Under the pieces are notes generated by a model. It was not told the DNA's origin and did not search any database. It was given only the letters and a program-made list of their open reading frames with translations. Both the position numbers and the translations under genes were made by a program. DNA of 64,000 nucleotides from Methyloversatilis universalis FAM5 (GTDB taxonomy: Bacteria > Pseudomonadota > Gammaproteobacteria > Burkholderiales > Rhodocyclaceae), in the NCBI RefSeq assembly GCF_000214035.2, contig NZ_AFHG01000059.1:62001-126000 (forward strand), written 5' to 3'. Position 1 is the stretch's first letter; every line of letters starts with the position of its first letter. Below are positions 23,529 through 31,627 of the stretch, one piece after another.

Positions 23529-24644
23529 ATGTACGAGTCGTTCTACGGTCTTTCCGGCAAGCCTTTCCAGCTCAATCCCGATCCGTCCTTCTTCTTCGGC
23601 AGCAAGGGCCATCGCCGCGCGCTGGCCTATCTCGAGTACGGCCTGCATCAGAGCGAAGGCTTCATTGTCATCACCGGCGAGATCGGTGCCGGCAAGACCA
23701 CGCTGGTGCGCAGTCTTCTGCAGAAGCTCGATGCAAAGAAGGTGGTGGCCGCCCAGCTGGTCAGCACCCACCTCGATGCCGAGGACACGCTGCGGCTGGT
23801 GGCAGCGGCTTTCGGTCTGCCCAACAAGCAGCTGAAGAAGGCCGACCTGCTGCTGTCGATCGAAATGTTCCTGCTGTCGCTGACCGCGGCTGGCAAGCGT
23901 GCGCTGCTCATCGTCGATGAGGCGCAGAACCTGACGCCGCGCGCGGTCGAGGAACTGCGCATGCTGTCCAACTTTCAGCTCGGCGAGCACGCGCTGCTGC
24001 AGAGCTTCCTGGTCGGGCAGCCTGAATTCCGGGAAACCATGCAGAGCCCGCACATGGAGCAGCTGCGGCAGCGGGTGATCGCGTCCTACCACCTCGGCCC
24101 GATGGACGCCGCGGAAACCGAGGCCTATATCGAGCACCGGCTCAAGCACGTAGGCTGGCGCGGTAAGCCCTCGTTCGAAACCGGCGCCCACGAAGCCATC
24201 TTCAAGGCCACAGACGGTGTGCCGCGACGCATCAACACGCTGTGCGACCGCCTGCTTCTGGCCGGCTTCCTGAGTGGCGCGACCGCCTTTACGGCACAGG
24301 ACGTGGCCGGCGTGGTGAGCGAAATCCGTGACGAGGCCGGCGAGGCCGCGGCGGCCGCCGCGGCCGCCAAGCGCCCGGACGGACCGATGCCGGGGGGCGC
24401 CGGCGCTGCGGCCTTCAATGGCAGCGGCCTGTTTGCAGCACCGCCGCTGTTCGATATGGATCTGTCGCAGTTCAAGCTGGATTCGGATTCGGCGCAACGG
24501 GTGCGCGATTACGTGAATGCCCATCAGGCCGGCAATCTGGAAGAGCGTCTGGCGCGCATGGAACGCACGCTGGAACAGACCATGGCGCTGCTGTACGAAA
24601 TCGCCGAACGGTCCACCGAACCTTCGGGCAGGGATCAGGAATGA
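23529..24644 (+). CDS. XrtA/PEP-CTERM-associated ATPase (ExeA-like)
   Basis: 371 residues. N-terminal MYESFYGLSGKPFQLNPDP is the family hallmark (TIGR03015, ExeA/GspA-like AAA). Walker A TGEIGAGKTT near 49-58, Walker B ALLIVDEAQNL near 125, sensor region QSFLVGQPEF. The last 100 residues contain an Ala-rich linker and a coiled coil (LEERLARMERTLEQTMALLYEIAER). Proposed role is ATP-driven assembly of the secretion machinery. The stop overlaps the WecB start by 4 bp. Confidence 0.93.
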   Translation: MYESFYGLSGKPFQLNPDPSFFFGSKGHRRALAYLEYGLHQSEGFIVITGEIGAGKTTLVRSLLQKLDAKKVVAAQLVSTHLDAEDTLRLVAAAFGLPNKQLKKADLLLSIEMFLLSLTAAGKRALLIVDEAQNLTPRAVEELRMLSNFQLGEHALLQSFLVGQPEFRETMQSPHMEQLRQRVIASYHLGPMDAAETEAYIEHRLKHVGWRGKPSFETGAHEAIFKATDGVPRRINTLCDRLLLAGFLSGATAFTAQDVAGVVSEIRDEAGEAAAAAAAAKRPDGPMPGGAGAAAFNGSGLFAAPPLFDMDLSQFKLDSDSAQRVRDYVNAHQAGNLEERLARMERTLEQTMALLYEIAERSTEPSGRDQE

Positions 24645-25786
24645 GTGACAAGCGCGTGACGGCGCCGGTGCTGTGCGTGGTCGGCGCCCGCCCCAACTAC
24701 ATGAAGATGGCGCCCATCCTGCGCGCCTTCGACCAGCATGTACCCGCGATCCCGTGGGTGCTGGTGCATACCGGCCAGCACTACGATCACGCGATGAACG
24801 AGCGTCTGTTCAGCGGCCTGCGCCTGCCGACGCCGCACCACAATCTCGAGGTCGGTTCGGGCACGCATGCGGTGCAGACCGCCGAAATCATGAAGCGCTT
24901 CGAGCCACTGGTCGATGAGCTCGGGCCGTCGTGCGTGCTGGTGGTCGGCGACGTCAATTCCACGCTGGCCTGCGCGCTGGTCGCGGTCAAGAAGCACATC
25001 CCGGTGGTGCATGTCGAAGCCGGTCTGCGCAGCGGTGACCGCGCGATGCCGGAAGAGATCAACCGCATCCTGGTCGACCGCATTTCCGACCGTCTCTACA
25101 CCACCGAGCGCAGCGCGCTCGACAATCTGGTGGGTGAGGGCGTCGCGCAGGACTGGGTGCATTTCGCTGGCAACGTCATGATCGATTCGCTGCTGTCCAG
25201 CCAGCCGCTGGCGGTGCCGCCGGCGAAAACGCTGGCCGAGCATGGCATCGCTCCGGCGCTGATCGCCGACGGCCGTTACGGTGTGGTGACGCTGCACCGG
25301 CCGAGCAATGTGGATGACCCCGAACAGCTGAAACGTCTGGCCGCCATGCTGACCCGGGCGGCCGAACGGCTGCCGCTGGTTTTTGCCATCCATCCGCGCA
25401 CCCGCGGCAATCTGGAAAAGTTCGGACTGGGCGCGCTGCTGGACAACCCGCGCATCGCGCTGCTGCCGCCGCTGGGCTATCTGGAAATGCTGGGGCTGAT
25501 GAGCGCCGCCACCGTCATGATCACCGACTCCGGCGGCCTGCAGGAGGAGACCACGGCACTGTCGGTACCCTGCCTGACGCTGCGCGAGAACACCGAGCGG
25601 CCGATCACGGTGGAACAGGGCACCAACACCGTCATCGGCATCGACGACGCACTGTTCGCGCGCAGTCTGGACGACATCCTGGCCACCGGCGGCAAGCGCG
25701 GTCGCGTACCCGAGTACTGGGACGGCCACGCCGCCGAGCGCATCGCGGCCGACCTGAACAACTGGCTGCTGCAACGGAGTGCTTGA
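24641..25786 (+). CDS. wecB: UDP-N-acetylglucosamine 2-epimerase (non-hydrolysing)
   Basis: 381 residues, WecB/EpsC family. Motifs in order: GARPNYMKMAPIL, VHTGQHYDHAMNERLF, VVGDVNSTLACAL, HVEAGLRSGDRAMPEEINR, VTLHRPSNVD and DSGGLQEETTAL with ERPIT. It converts UDP-GlcNAc to UDP-ManNAc in the cytoplasm, indicating ManNAc (or a derivative such as ManNAcA) in the repeat unit. No UDP-ManNAc dehydrogenase is seen in this window. Overlaps the genes on both sides or nearly so. Confidence 0.95.
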   Translation: MSDKRVTAPVLCVVGARPNYMKMAPILRAFDQHVPAIPWVLVHTGQHYDHAMNERLFSGLRLPTPHHNLEVGSGTHAVQTAEIMKRFEPLVDELGPSCVLVVGDVNSTLACALVAVKKHIPVVHVEAGLRSGDRAMPEEINRILVDRISDRLYTTERSALDNLVGEGVAQDWVHFAGNVMIDSLLSSQPLAVPPAKTLAEHGIAPALIADGRYGVVTLHRPSNVDDPEQLKRLAAMLTRAAERLPLVFAIHPRTRGNLEKFGLGALLDNPRIALLPPLGYLEMLGLMSAATVMITDSGGLQEETTALSVPCLTLRENTERPITVEQGTNTVIGIDDALFARSLDDILATGGKRGRVPEYWDGHAAERIAADLNNWLLQRSA

Positions 25787-25787
25787 C

Positions 25788-26642
25788 ATGAACGCCCCGG
25801 CCGACATCCGCAACGCCTTCACCGTAGACGTCGAGGACTATTTCCAGGTGTCCGCGCTGGCGCCCTACATCGACCGCAGCCGCTGGGATGCGATCGAGTG
25901 CCGGGTCGAGCGTAATGTTGACCGCATCCTCGGTCTGCTGGCCGACAGCGGCAACCGCGCCACCTTCTTCACGCTGGGCTGGATCGCCGAGCGCCACCCG
26001 GACATGGTGCGCCGCATCGCCGCTGCCGGCCACGAAATTGCCAGCCACGGCACCGCCCATCTGCGCGCCACCGACCAGACGCCGGCCGAATTTCTGGACG
26101 ACATCACGCGGGCGAAGAAGGTGCTGGAAGACATCACCGGTGTCGAGGTGCGCGGCTACCGCGCGCCCAGCTTCTCGATCGGTCATACCAATCCTTGGGC
26201 GCTGGACTGCGTCGCGCAGGCCGGCTATCGCTACAGCTCGAGCATCTATCCGGTCAAGCACGACCATTACGGCATGCCGGACGCGCCGCGCTTTCCGTTC
26301 GCCTCGCGCGACGGGCTGATGGAAGTGCCGGTCACCACCGTCCGCGTCGGCAGCCGCAATCTGCCGGCCGGCGGCGGCGGCTACTTCCGGCTGCTGCCGT
26401 ATGCCACCTCGCGCTGGCTGCTGAGCCAAGTGAACAAGCGCGATCGCAAGCCGGCGATGTTCTACTGCCACCCGTGGGAAATCGACGCCGACCAGCCGCG
26501 CGTGCCCGGTGTGGACCCGAAGTCGCGCTTCCGTCACTACATCAACCTGCATCGTACCGAGGGCCGGCTGGCGCGCCTGATGCGCGATTTCCGCTGGGGC
26601 CGGATGGACGAGGTGTTTCCGGAGATCGCCCGTGCGGCCTGA
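25788..26642 (+). CDS. XrtA-system polysaccharide deacetylase
   Basis: 284 residues from ATG 25788, chosen over GTG 25779 because GGAG at 25775 is then 9 bp away. NodB-type fold with NAFTVDVEDYFQV (metal-binding Asp pair), IASHGTAHLRATD (His pair), GYRAPSFSIG (Arg), and a DUF3473 C-terminal region including FYCHPWEID. This is the TIGR03006 family fixed in XrtA loci; it probably removes N- or O-acetyl groups from the polymer or its lipid-linked unit. The gene after it starts 11 bp before its stop. Confidence 0.92.
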   Translation: MNAPADIRNAFTVDVEDYFQVSALAPYIDRSRWDAIECRVERNVDRILGLLADSGNRATFFTLGWIAERHPDMVRRIAAAGHEIASHGTAHLRATDQTPAEFLDDITRAKKVLEDITGVEVRGYRAPSFSIGHTNPWALDCVAQAGYRYSSSIYPVKHDHYGMPDAPRFPFASRDGLMEVPVTTVRVGSRNLPAGGGGYFRLLPYATSRWLLSQVNKRDRKPAMFYCHPWEIDADQPRVPGVDPKSRFRHYINLHRTEGRLARLMRDFRWGRMDEVFPEIARAA

Positions 26643-27687
26643 GGCGGAATTCGTGACCGCGGTCACCGTGCGTGCCGCCACCGACGCTGACCGCGCCAGC
26701 TGGAACGCCTTCGTCGACAGCTGCCCGCCGGCGACCTTCTTCCATCTGTTCGAGTGGCGCGACCTGATGCGCGATGTGTTCCACCATCGCACGCACTACC
26801 TGCTGGCCGAGCGGGGCGGCCGCATCTGCGGCGTGCTGCCGCTGGCCGAAGTGAAGAGCCGGCTGTTCGGCCACTCGCTGGTGTCGCTGCCGTTCGCGGT
26901 CTATGCCGGTGTCGCCACGGAGGACGAGGCGGCCGCGCAGGCGCTTGAAGCCGAGGCGCAGCGCATCGCGCAGTCGCTGGGCGTCGCCCACCTCGAGTTC
27001 CGCAACGTCGCGGCCCGCCATGCCGACTGGCCGACCGAAGACTTGTACGTCACCTTCCGCAAGGTGCTGTCGCCGGACGTCGAAGAGAACATGAAAGCCA
27101 TTCCGCGCAAACAGCGCGCGATGGTGCGCAAGGGCATCGGCAACGGCCTGAAGGCGACCTTCGATGCCGACAACGCGCGCTTCTTCGAACTGTATTCCGA
27201 CAACGTGCACCGCCACGGCACGCCAGCCCTGTCGCGTCGCTACTTCGACGCGCTGCGTGCCACCTTCGGCGAGCGCTGTTCGGTCATGACGGTCGAAGGC
27301 CCCGACGGCGCGCTGCTCAGCACCGTCATGAGCTTCTATTTCCGCGACGAAATCCTGCCCTATTACGCCGGCGATGCGGTCGCTGCCCGCGACCTCGCAG
27401 CGAACGACTTCAAGTACTGGGAGTTGATGCGTCACGCCTGCGAACGCGGCATCCGCGTGTTCGACTACGGCCGCAGCAAGCAGGGCACCGGCTCCTACTC
27501 GTTCAAGAAGAACTGGGGTTTCGAGCCGGCGCCGCTGCACTACGAGTACTGCCTGTACAAGCGCGAGAGCCTGCCGCGCAACAACCCGTCGAATCCGAAA
27601 TACAAGCTCATGATCGAAACCTGGCGCCGCATGCCGCGCGCGCTCGCCAACACGATCGGGCCTTTCATCGTCCGCAACCTGGGCTGA
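26632..27687 (+). CDS. FemAB-like XrtA/PEP-CTERM-associated protein
   Basis: 351 residues from GTG 26632 inside the end of the deacetylase gene; a second GTG at 26653 is possible. GNAT/FemAB fold: FFHLFEWRDLMRDVF, HLEFRNV, KAIPRKQRAMVRKGIGNGL, and FDYGRSKQGTGSYSFKKNWGFEP, as in TIGR03019. FemAB proteins transfer aminoacyl groups; here an amino-acid substituent on the polysaccharide or the PEP-CTERM glycan is likely. Confidence 0.9.
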   Translation: MRPEAEFVTAVTVRAATDADRASWNAFVDSCPPATFFHLFEWRDLMRDVFHHRTHYLLAERGGRICGVLPLAEVKSRLFGHSLVSLPFAVYAGVATEDEAAAQALEAEAQRIAQSLGVAHLEFRNVAARHADWPTEDLYVTFRKVLSPDVEENMKAIPRKQRAMVRKGIGNGLKATFDADNARFFELYSDNVHRHGTPALSRRYFDALRATFGERCSVMTVEGPDGALLSTVMSFYFRDEILPYYAGDAVAARDLAANDFKYWELMRHACERGIRVFDYGRSKQGTGSYSFKKNWGFEPAPLHYEYCLYKRESLPRNNPSNPKYKLMIETWRRMPRALANTIGPFIVRNLG

Positions 27688-27691
27688 GCGC

Positions 27692-28954
27692 GTGGAGCCG
27701 CTGCTCTTCCTCGCTCATCGCCTGCCTTTCCCGCCCAACAAGGGCGACAAGATCCGCTCCTATCACCTGCTGAAGCATCTGGCGCGTACGCATGCGCTGC
27801 ACGTCGGCACCTTCGTCGACGACGCGGCCGACCTGCCTCACGTGCCGACGCTGGCGGCACAGTGCGCGCAGCTGCACACCGAGGTGATTGCGCCGCGCAG
27901 CCGCAAGCTGTGGTCGCTCCGGGCGCTGGCCACCGGCGAGGCGCTCAGCGTGGCCTACTATCGTTCGGCGGCGATGCAGCGCTGGGTGGACGACACCATC
28001 GCCCGTCACCGGATCACGCGCGCGGTCGTGTTCTGTTCGACCATGGCGCAGTATCTCGACCGCCATCCGCAGGTACGCCGCGTGGTCGATCTGGTCGATG
28101 TCGATTCGGCCAAGTGGTCGGAGTACGCGCCGCGCCATCGCTGGCCGATGTCCTGGCTGTACCGGCGCGAGGCGCGCACGCTGCTCGATTTCGAGACGCG
28201 TGCCGTCGCCGCGGCGGATGCCGCCTATCTGGTGACGCCGGCCGAAGTGGCCCTGTTCGATGCGCTGGCACCGGCCCAGAAGGGCCGGGTCAGCGCGGTG
28301 CCCAATGGCGTGGATACCGCCTTCTTCGATCCGTCGCACGCCGGCGTTTCGCCTTACGGGGCCGAGGTGCGACCGGTGGTGTTCACCGGCGCGATGGATT
28401 ACTGGCCCAATGTCGACGCCGCCTGCTGGTTCGCCCATGAGGTGATGCCGCGGATACGCGCAGTCGAACCGGCCGCCCGCTTCTACGTGGTCGGCATGAA
28501 TCCGGCCCCGGCGGTCCGCGAGCTGGAAAAGCTCGGCTGGGTCACGGTGACCGGCCGGGTGGATGACGTGCGGCCCTGGGTCGCGCATGCCGCCTGTGCA
28601 GTGGCGCCGCTGCGGGTGGCGCGCGGCATCCAGAACAAGGTGCTTGAAGCGATGGCGATGGCGCGGCCGGTCGTGGTGTGGGACACGCTGGCGGCCAGCC
28701 TCGATGCGACCCCCGGCCGGGACTTCTTTACCGCAGGCGACGCCGAAGGCTATGCCCGCGAGGTGCTGCGCCTGTTCGACCGTGCGATCGGCGACGAAGC
28801 CGGCCGCGCGGCGCGCGTGCGCATCGAACAGACCTATCGCTGGGATGCCGCGCTGGCCGGCATTGATGCCTGGCTGGGCACGCCGGTGAAACCGACGACA
28901 GAACGTGGAACGACCGACGATGTACACCCCGACCTCCTCCATGCCCGTGGCTGA
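27692..28954 (+). CDS. XrtA-system glycosyltransferase, TIGR03087 type
   Basis: 420 residues from GTG 27692, 4 bp after the FemAB gene. GT4/GT-B enzyme: LLFLAHRLPFPPNKGDKIRS at the N-terminus is the family signature, then VDLVDVDSAKWSEYA, VPNGVDTAFFDP, and VFTGAMDYWPNVDA in the donor half. C-terminal residues extend past the next gene's start by about 35 bp. One of three conserved glycosyltransferases of the locus that add successive sugars to the lipid-linked unit. Confidence 0.93.
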   Translation: MEPLLFLAHRLPFPPNKGDKIRSYHLLKHLARTHALHVGTFVDDAADLPHVPTLAAQCAQLHTEVIAPRSRKLWSLRALATGEALSVAYYRSAAMQRWVDDTIARHRITRAVVFCSTMAQYLDRHPQVRRVVDLVDVDSAKWSEYAPRHRWPMSWLYRREARTLLDFETRAVAAADAAYLVTPAEVALFDALAPAQKGRVSAVPNGVDTAFFDPSHAGVSPYGAEVRPVVFTGAMDYWPNVDAACWFAHEVMPRIRAVEPAARFYVVGMNPAPAVRELEKLGWVTVTGRVDDVRPWVAHAACAVAPLRVARGIQNKVLEAMAMARPVVVWDTLAASLDATPGRDFFTAGDAEGYAREVLRLFDRAIGDEAGRAARVRIEQTYRWDAALAGIDAWLGTPVKPTTERGTTDDVHPDLLHARG

Positions 28955-30455
28955 GCAGAGACCGGACGCCGCCTGGCGCGTCGCCGGTGCCACCTTCCTG
29001 CTGCTGTTCGCGCTGCTGCTGTGTCTCTACCTCGACACCGCGGCGTCCATGGCGCAGATCTGGTGGCGTTCCGAAACCTTCGCCCACGGCCTCATCGTGC
29101 CGCCGATTTTCCTGTGGCTGGTGTGGCGCAAGCGCGGCGCGCTGGCGGCGCACGTGCCAAGACCCAGCGCACTCGGGCTGGTCGGGCTCACGCTGTCGTT
29201 CGCCGCGTGGACCGTGGCCGACATGGCCGGTGTGCAGGTGGTACGCCAGCTCGCCTTCGTCGCGGCGATTCCGTCGCTGGTCGTGGCGGTGCTGGGCTGG
29301 CGCATCGCGTGGGTGATCGCCTATCCGCTGGCCTTCCTCTTCCTCGGCGTGCCGATGGGCGAGAACCTGATGCTGCCGCTGATGAACTACACCGCCGACT
29401 TCACCGTGGCCTCGCTGCAGTTGCTGGGTTTTCCGGTCTATCGCGAAGGCACCTTCTTCGAACTGCCTTCCGGCAGCTGGTCGGTGATCGAGGCCTGCAG
29501 CGGGTTGCGCTACCTGATCGCGTCGTTGACGGTGGGCGCGCTCTACGCCTATCTGAGCTATCGCTCGATCTGGCGACGGGCCGCCTTTATTGTCGCTTCG
29601 GTCGCGGTACCGGTGGTCGCCAACGGATTCCGCGCGCTGATGATCGTGCTGCTCGCGCACTACTCGGACATGAAGCTGGCCACCGGCGTCGATCACATCA
29701 TCTACGGCTGGGTGTTCTTCGGCATCATCATGCTGCTGCTGTTCTGGGTCGGTTCGTTCTGGCAGGAGAGCGAAGCACCGGACGCCCCGCCGGCAGCGGG
29801 TGCCGGAAGCCTGCGTACGCTTTCGCTGCCGCGCCTGCTGGTCACCGCGCTGCTGGCGTCTGGCCTGTTCGGGCTGCCGTTGATGTACGCCCGTCATCTG
29901 GCGCAGCAGCCGCTGCCGGAACCGCCTGCGATGGCGCTGCCGGCCACGCTGGAGGGCGGCTGGCAGCGGGACGGGCGCGTGACGCTGACAGACTGGCGGC
30001 CGACCTTCCAGAATCCGGACCGGCAGAGCACGCTGCAGTACCGGCGCGGCGACGAGGTGGTGGTGGTGCACCTGGCCTGGTACGGGCGCCAGCGGCAGGA
30101 CGCGGAACTGATCAATTCCCGCAATTTCATGATCGAACAGGAGCACGAGGTGTGGTCCAACGTCGGCGAGCAGGTGGTCGACATGGCGCAGCACCCGGTG
30201 CGCGAAACGCGTCTGCGTTCGTCCGCGCTGCGCCTGCTCATTCACGACTGGTTCGTGGTGGGTCGCGTCCCCACCGTCAGCACCGTCCGCGCGAAGCTGC
30301 TGTTTGCGCGCTCACAGCTGCTCGAAGGCGAGGACAGCGGCTATGCGGTGGTGCTGTGGACGCCGCAGCAGGGCGAGGACCCGGCGGCGCGCGCCCGTCT
30401 TCAGGCATTCGCGAACGGACTCGATGCCCCGCTCCGGCAGGCCATGCAGCCATGA
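28920..30455 (+). CDS. xrtA: Exosortase A (with C-terminal EpsI domain)
   Basis: 511 residues from ATG 28920 (a GTG at 28905 is an alternative). Eight or so membrane helices in the first 290 residues. Catalytic residues all present: Cys193 in EACSGLRY, Arg238 in NGFRALMI and His259 in GVDHIIYGW. Residues about 300-511 form the periplasmic EpsI-like domain (GWQRDGRVTLTDWRPTFQNP and onward). It cleaves PEP-CTERM signals, such as that of the protein at 12861-13901. The family is XrtA (TIGR03109). Coupled to the next gene by an ATGA overlap. Confidence 0.96.
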   Translation: MYTPTSSMPVAEQRPDAAWRVAGATFLLLFALLLCLYLDTAASMAQIWWRSETFAHGLIVPPIFLWLVWRKRGALAAHVPRPSALGLVGLTLSFAAWTVADMAGVQVVRQLAFVAAIPSLVVAVLGWRIAWVIAYPLAFLFLGVPMGENLMLPLMNYTADFTVASLQLLGFPVYREGTFFELPSGSWSVIEACSGLRYLIASLTVGALYAYLSYRSIWRRAAFIVASVAVPVVANGFRALMIVLLAHYSDMKLATGVDHIIYGWVFFGIIMLLLFWVGSFWQESEAPDAPPAAGAGSLRTLSLPRLLVTALLASGLFGLPLMYARHLAQQPLPEPPAMALPATLEGGWQRDGRVTLTDWRPTFQNPDRQSTLQYRRGDEVVVVHLAWYGRQRQDAELINSRNFMIEQEHEVWSNVGEQVVDMAQHPVRETRLRSSALRLLIHDWFVVGRVPTVSTVRAKLLFARSQLLEGEDSGYAVVLWTPQQGEDPAARARLQAFANGLDAPLRQAMQP

Positions 30456-31576
30456 AGAGGGTGGTGCATGTGATCCACCATTTCGGCACCGGTGGCATCG
30501 AGAACGGCATGGTGAACCTGTTCAACAATTTTCCGCAGGGCGAGTTCGACCATCACGTCGTCTGCCTGCAGGGGCATTCGCATTTCGTCGAGCGCATCCG
30601 TCCGGGCCGGGTCACCTTTCACGACGTGAAGAAGCGTCCGGGCAAGGATCCGGCCCACTATTTCCGTCTCTGGCGCATGTTGCGCACGCTGCGACCGGAC
30701 GTGCTGCACACGCGCAACCTGTCGGCGCTGGAGGCGGTGATCATCGGCTGGCTGGCGGGCGTGCCGGCGCGCGTACACGGCGAGCACGGTCGCGACGTGT
30801 TCGATCTCGACGGCAGCAACAGCCGCTACAACCGGCTGCGCAGGCTGGTGAAGCCTTTCGTCCATCGTTACCTGACGGTCAGCCGTGACCTGCAGAGCTG
30901 GCTGTCCGCCACGGTCGGCGTCGAACCGGCGCGCATCCGCCAGATCTACAACGGCGTGGACAAGCAGCGCTTCCACCCGCGCACCGATGCCCGGCGCGCA
31001 CTGCTGCCGGCGGGTTTCGGCGGCGACCATTTCGTGGTCGGCAGCGTGGGACGCATGGTGGGCGTGAAGGACTATCCGACGCTGGTGCGCGCCTTCATCG
31101 ATGCGGCCCGCCAGCCCGGGTGCGAAGACCTGCGTCTTGTAATCGTCGGTGACGGCGGCAGTCGCGCCGAGTGCCAGCGTCTGCTGGACGAAGCCGGGGT
31201 CGCCGATCGCGCCTGGCTGGCCGGCGAGCGCAAGGACATCCCCGACCTGATGCGCTGCTTCGACCTGTTCGTGCTGCCTTCGCTGGGCGAGGGCATTTCC
31301 AACACCATCCTCGAAGCGATGGCATGCGGACTGCCGGTGGTGGCCACCGCGGTCGGCGGTACGCCGGAGCTGGTAGAAGACGGTGTGAACGGCCGTCTGT
31401 TCACGCCGGGCGACGTGGCGGCGCTGTCGTCGCATGTGCAGCAGTACGCATCCGATGCCGCATTGCGGAACCGTCACGGTAGTGCTTCACGGCAGAAAAT
31501 CGAGGCGTCCTTTAGCATAGAAGCCATGGTCGCAGCCTATCGCGACACCTATCTTGACATGACCGTGCGGCGCTGA
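30452..31576 (+). CDS. XrtA-system glycosyltransferase, TIGR03088 type
   Basis: 374 residues, GT4. VVHVIHHFGTGGIENGMVNLFNN is the Gly-rich acceptor-side motif (quoted in part), followed by ARVHGEHGRDVFD, IRQIYNGVDKQRF, VGSVGRMVGVKDYPTL and the donor-side LPSLGEGISNTILEAMA with the E-x7-E pair. It starts within the stop codon of exosortase A. Known member of the conserved XrtA glycosyltransferase trio. Confidence 0.94.
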   Translation: MKRVVHVIHHFGTGGIENGMVNLFNNFPQGEFDHHVVCLQGHSHFVERIRPGRVTFHDVKKRPGKDPAHYFRLWRMLRTLRPDVLHTRNLSALEAVIIGWLAGVPARVHGEHGRDVFDLDGSNSRYNRLRRLVKPFVHRYLTVSRDLQSWLSATVGVEPARIRQIYNGVDKQRFHPRTDARRALLPAGFGGDHFVVGSVGRMVGVKDYPTLVRAFIDAARQPGCEDLRLVIVGDGGSRAECQRLLDEAGVADRAWLAGERKDIPDLMRCFDLFVLPSLGEGISNTILEAMACGLPVVATAVGGTPELVEDGVNGRLFTPGDVAALSSHVQQYASDAALRNRHGSASRQKIEASFSIEAMVAAYRDTYLDMTVRR

Positions 31577-31627
31577 CGCCCGCGCGGTGTCACCACCGGC
31601 AGCTTCTTTACTGACAGGGCTTTCCGC

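Noticed and set aside
21978-24524. 848-codon open frame on the minus strand across the beta-barrel and ATPase genes
   Set aside because: It is antisense to two well-supported genes, rich in Arg/His/Gly as expected for a shadow frame of GC-rich coding DNA, and matches no family.
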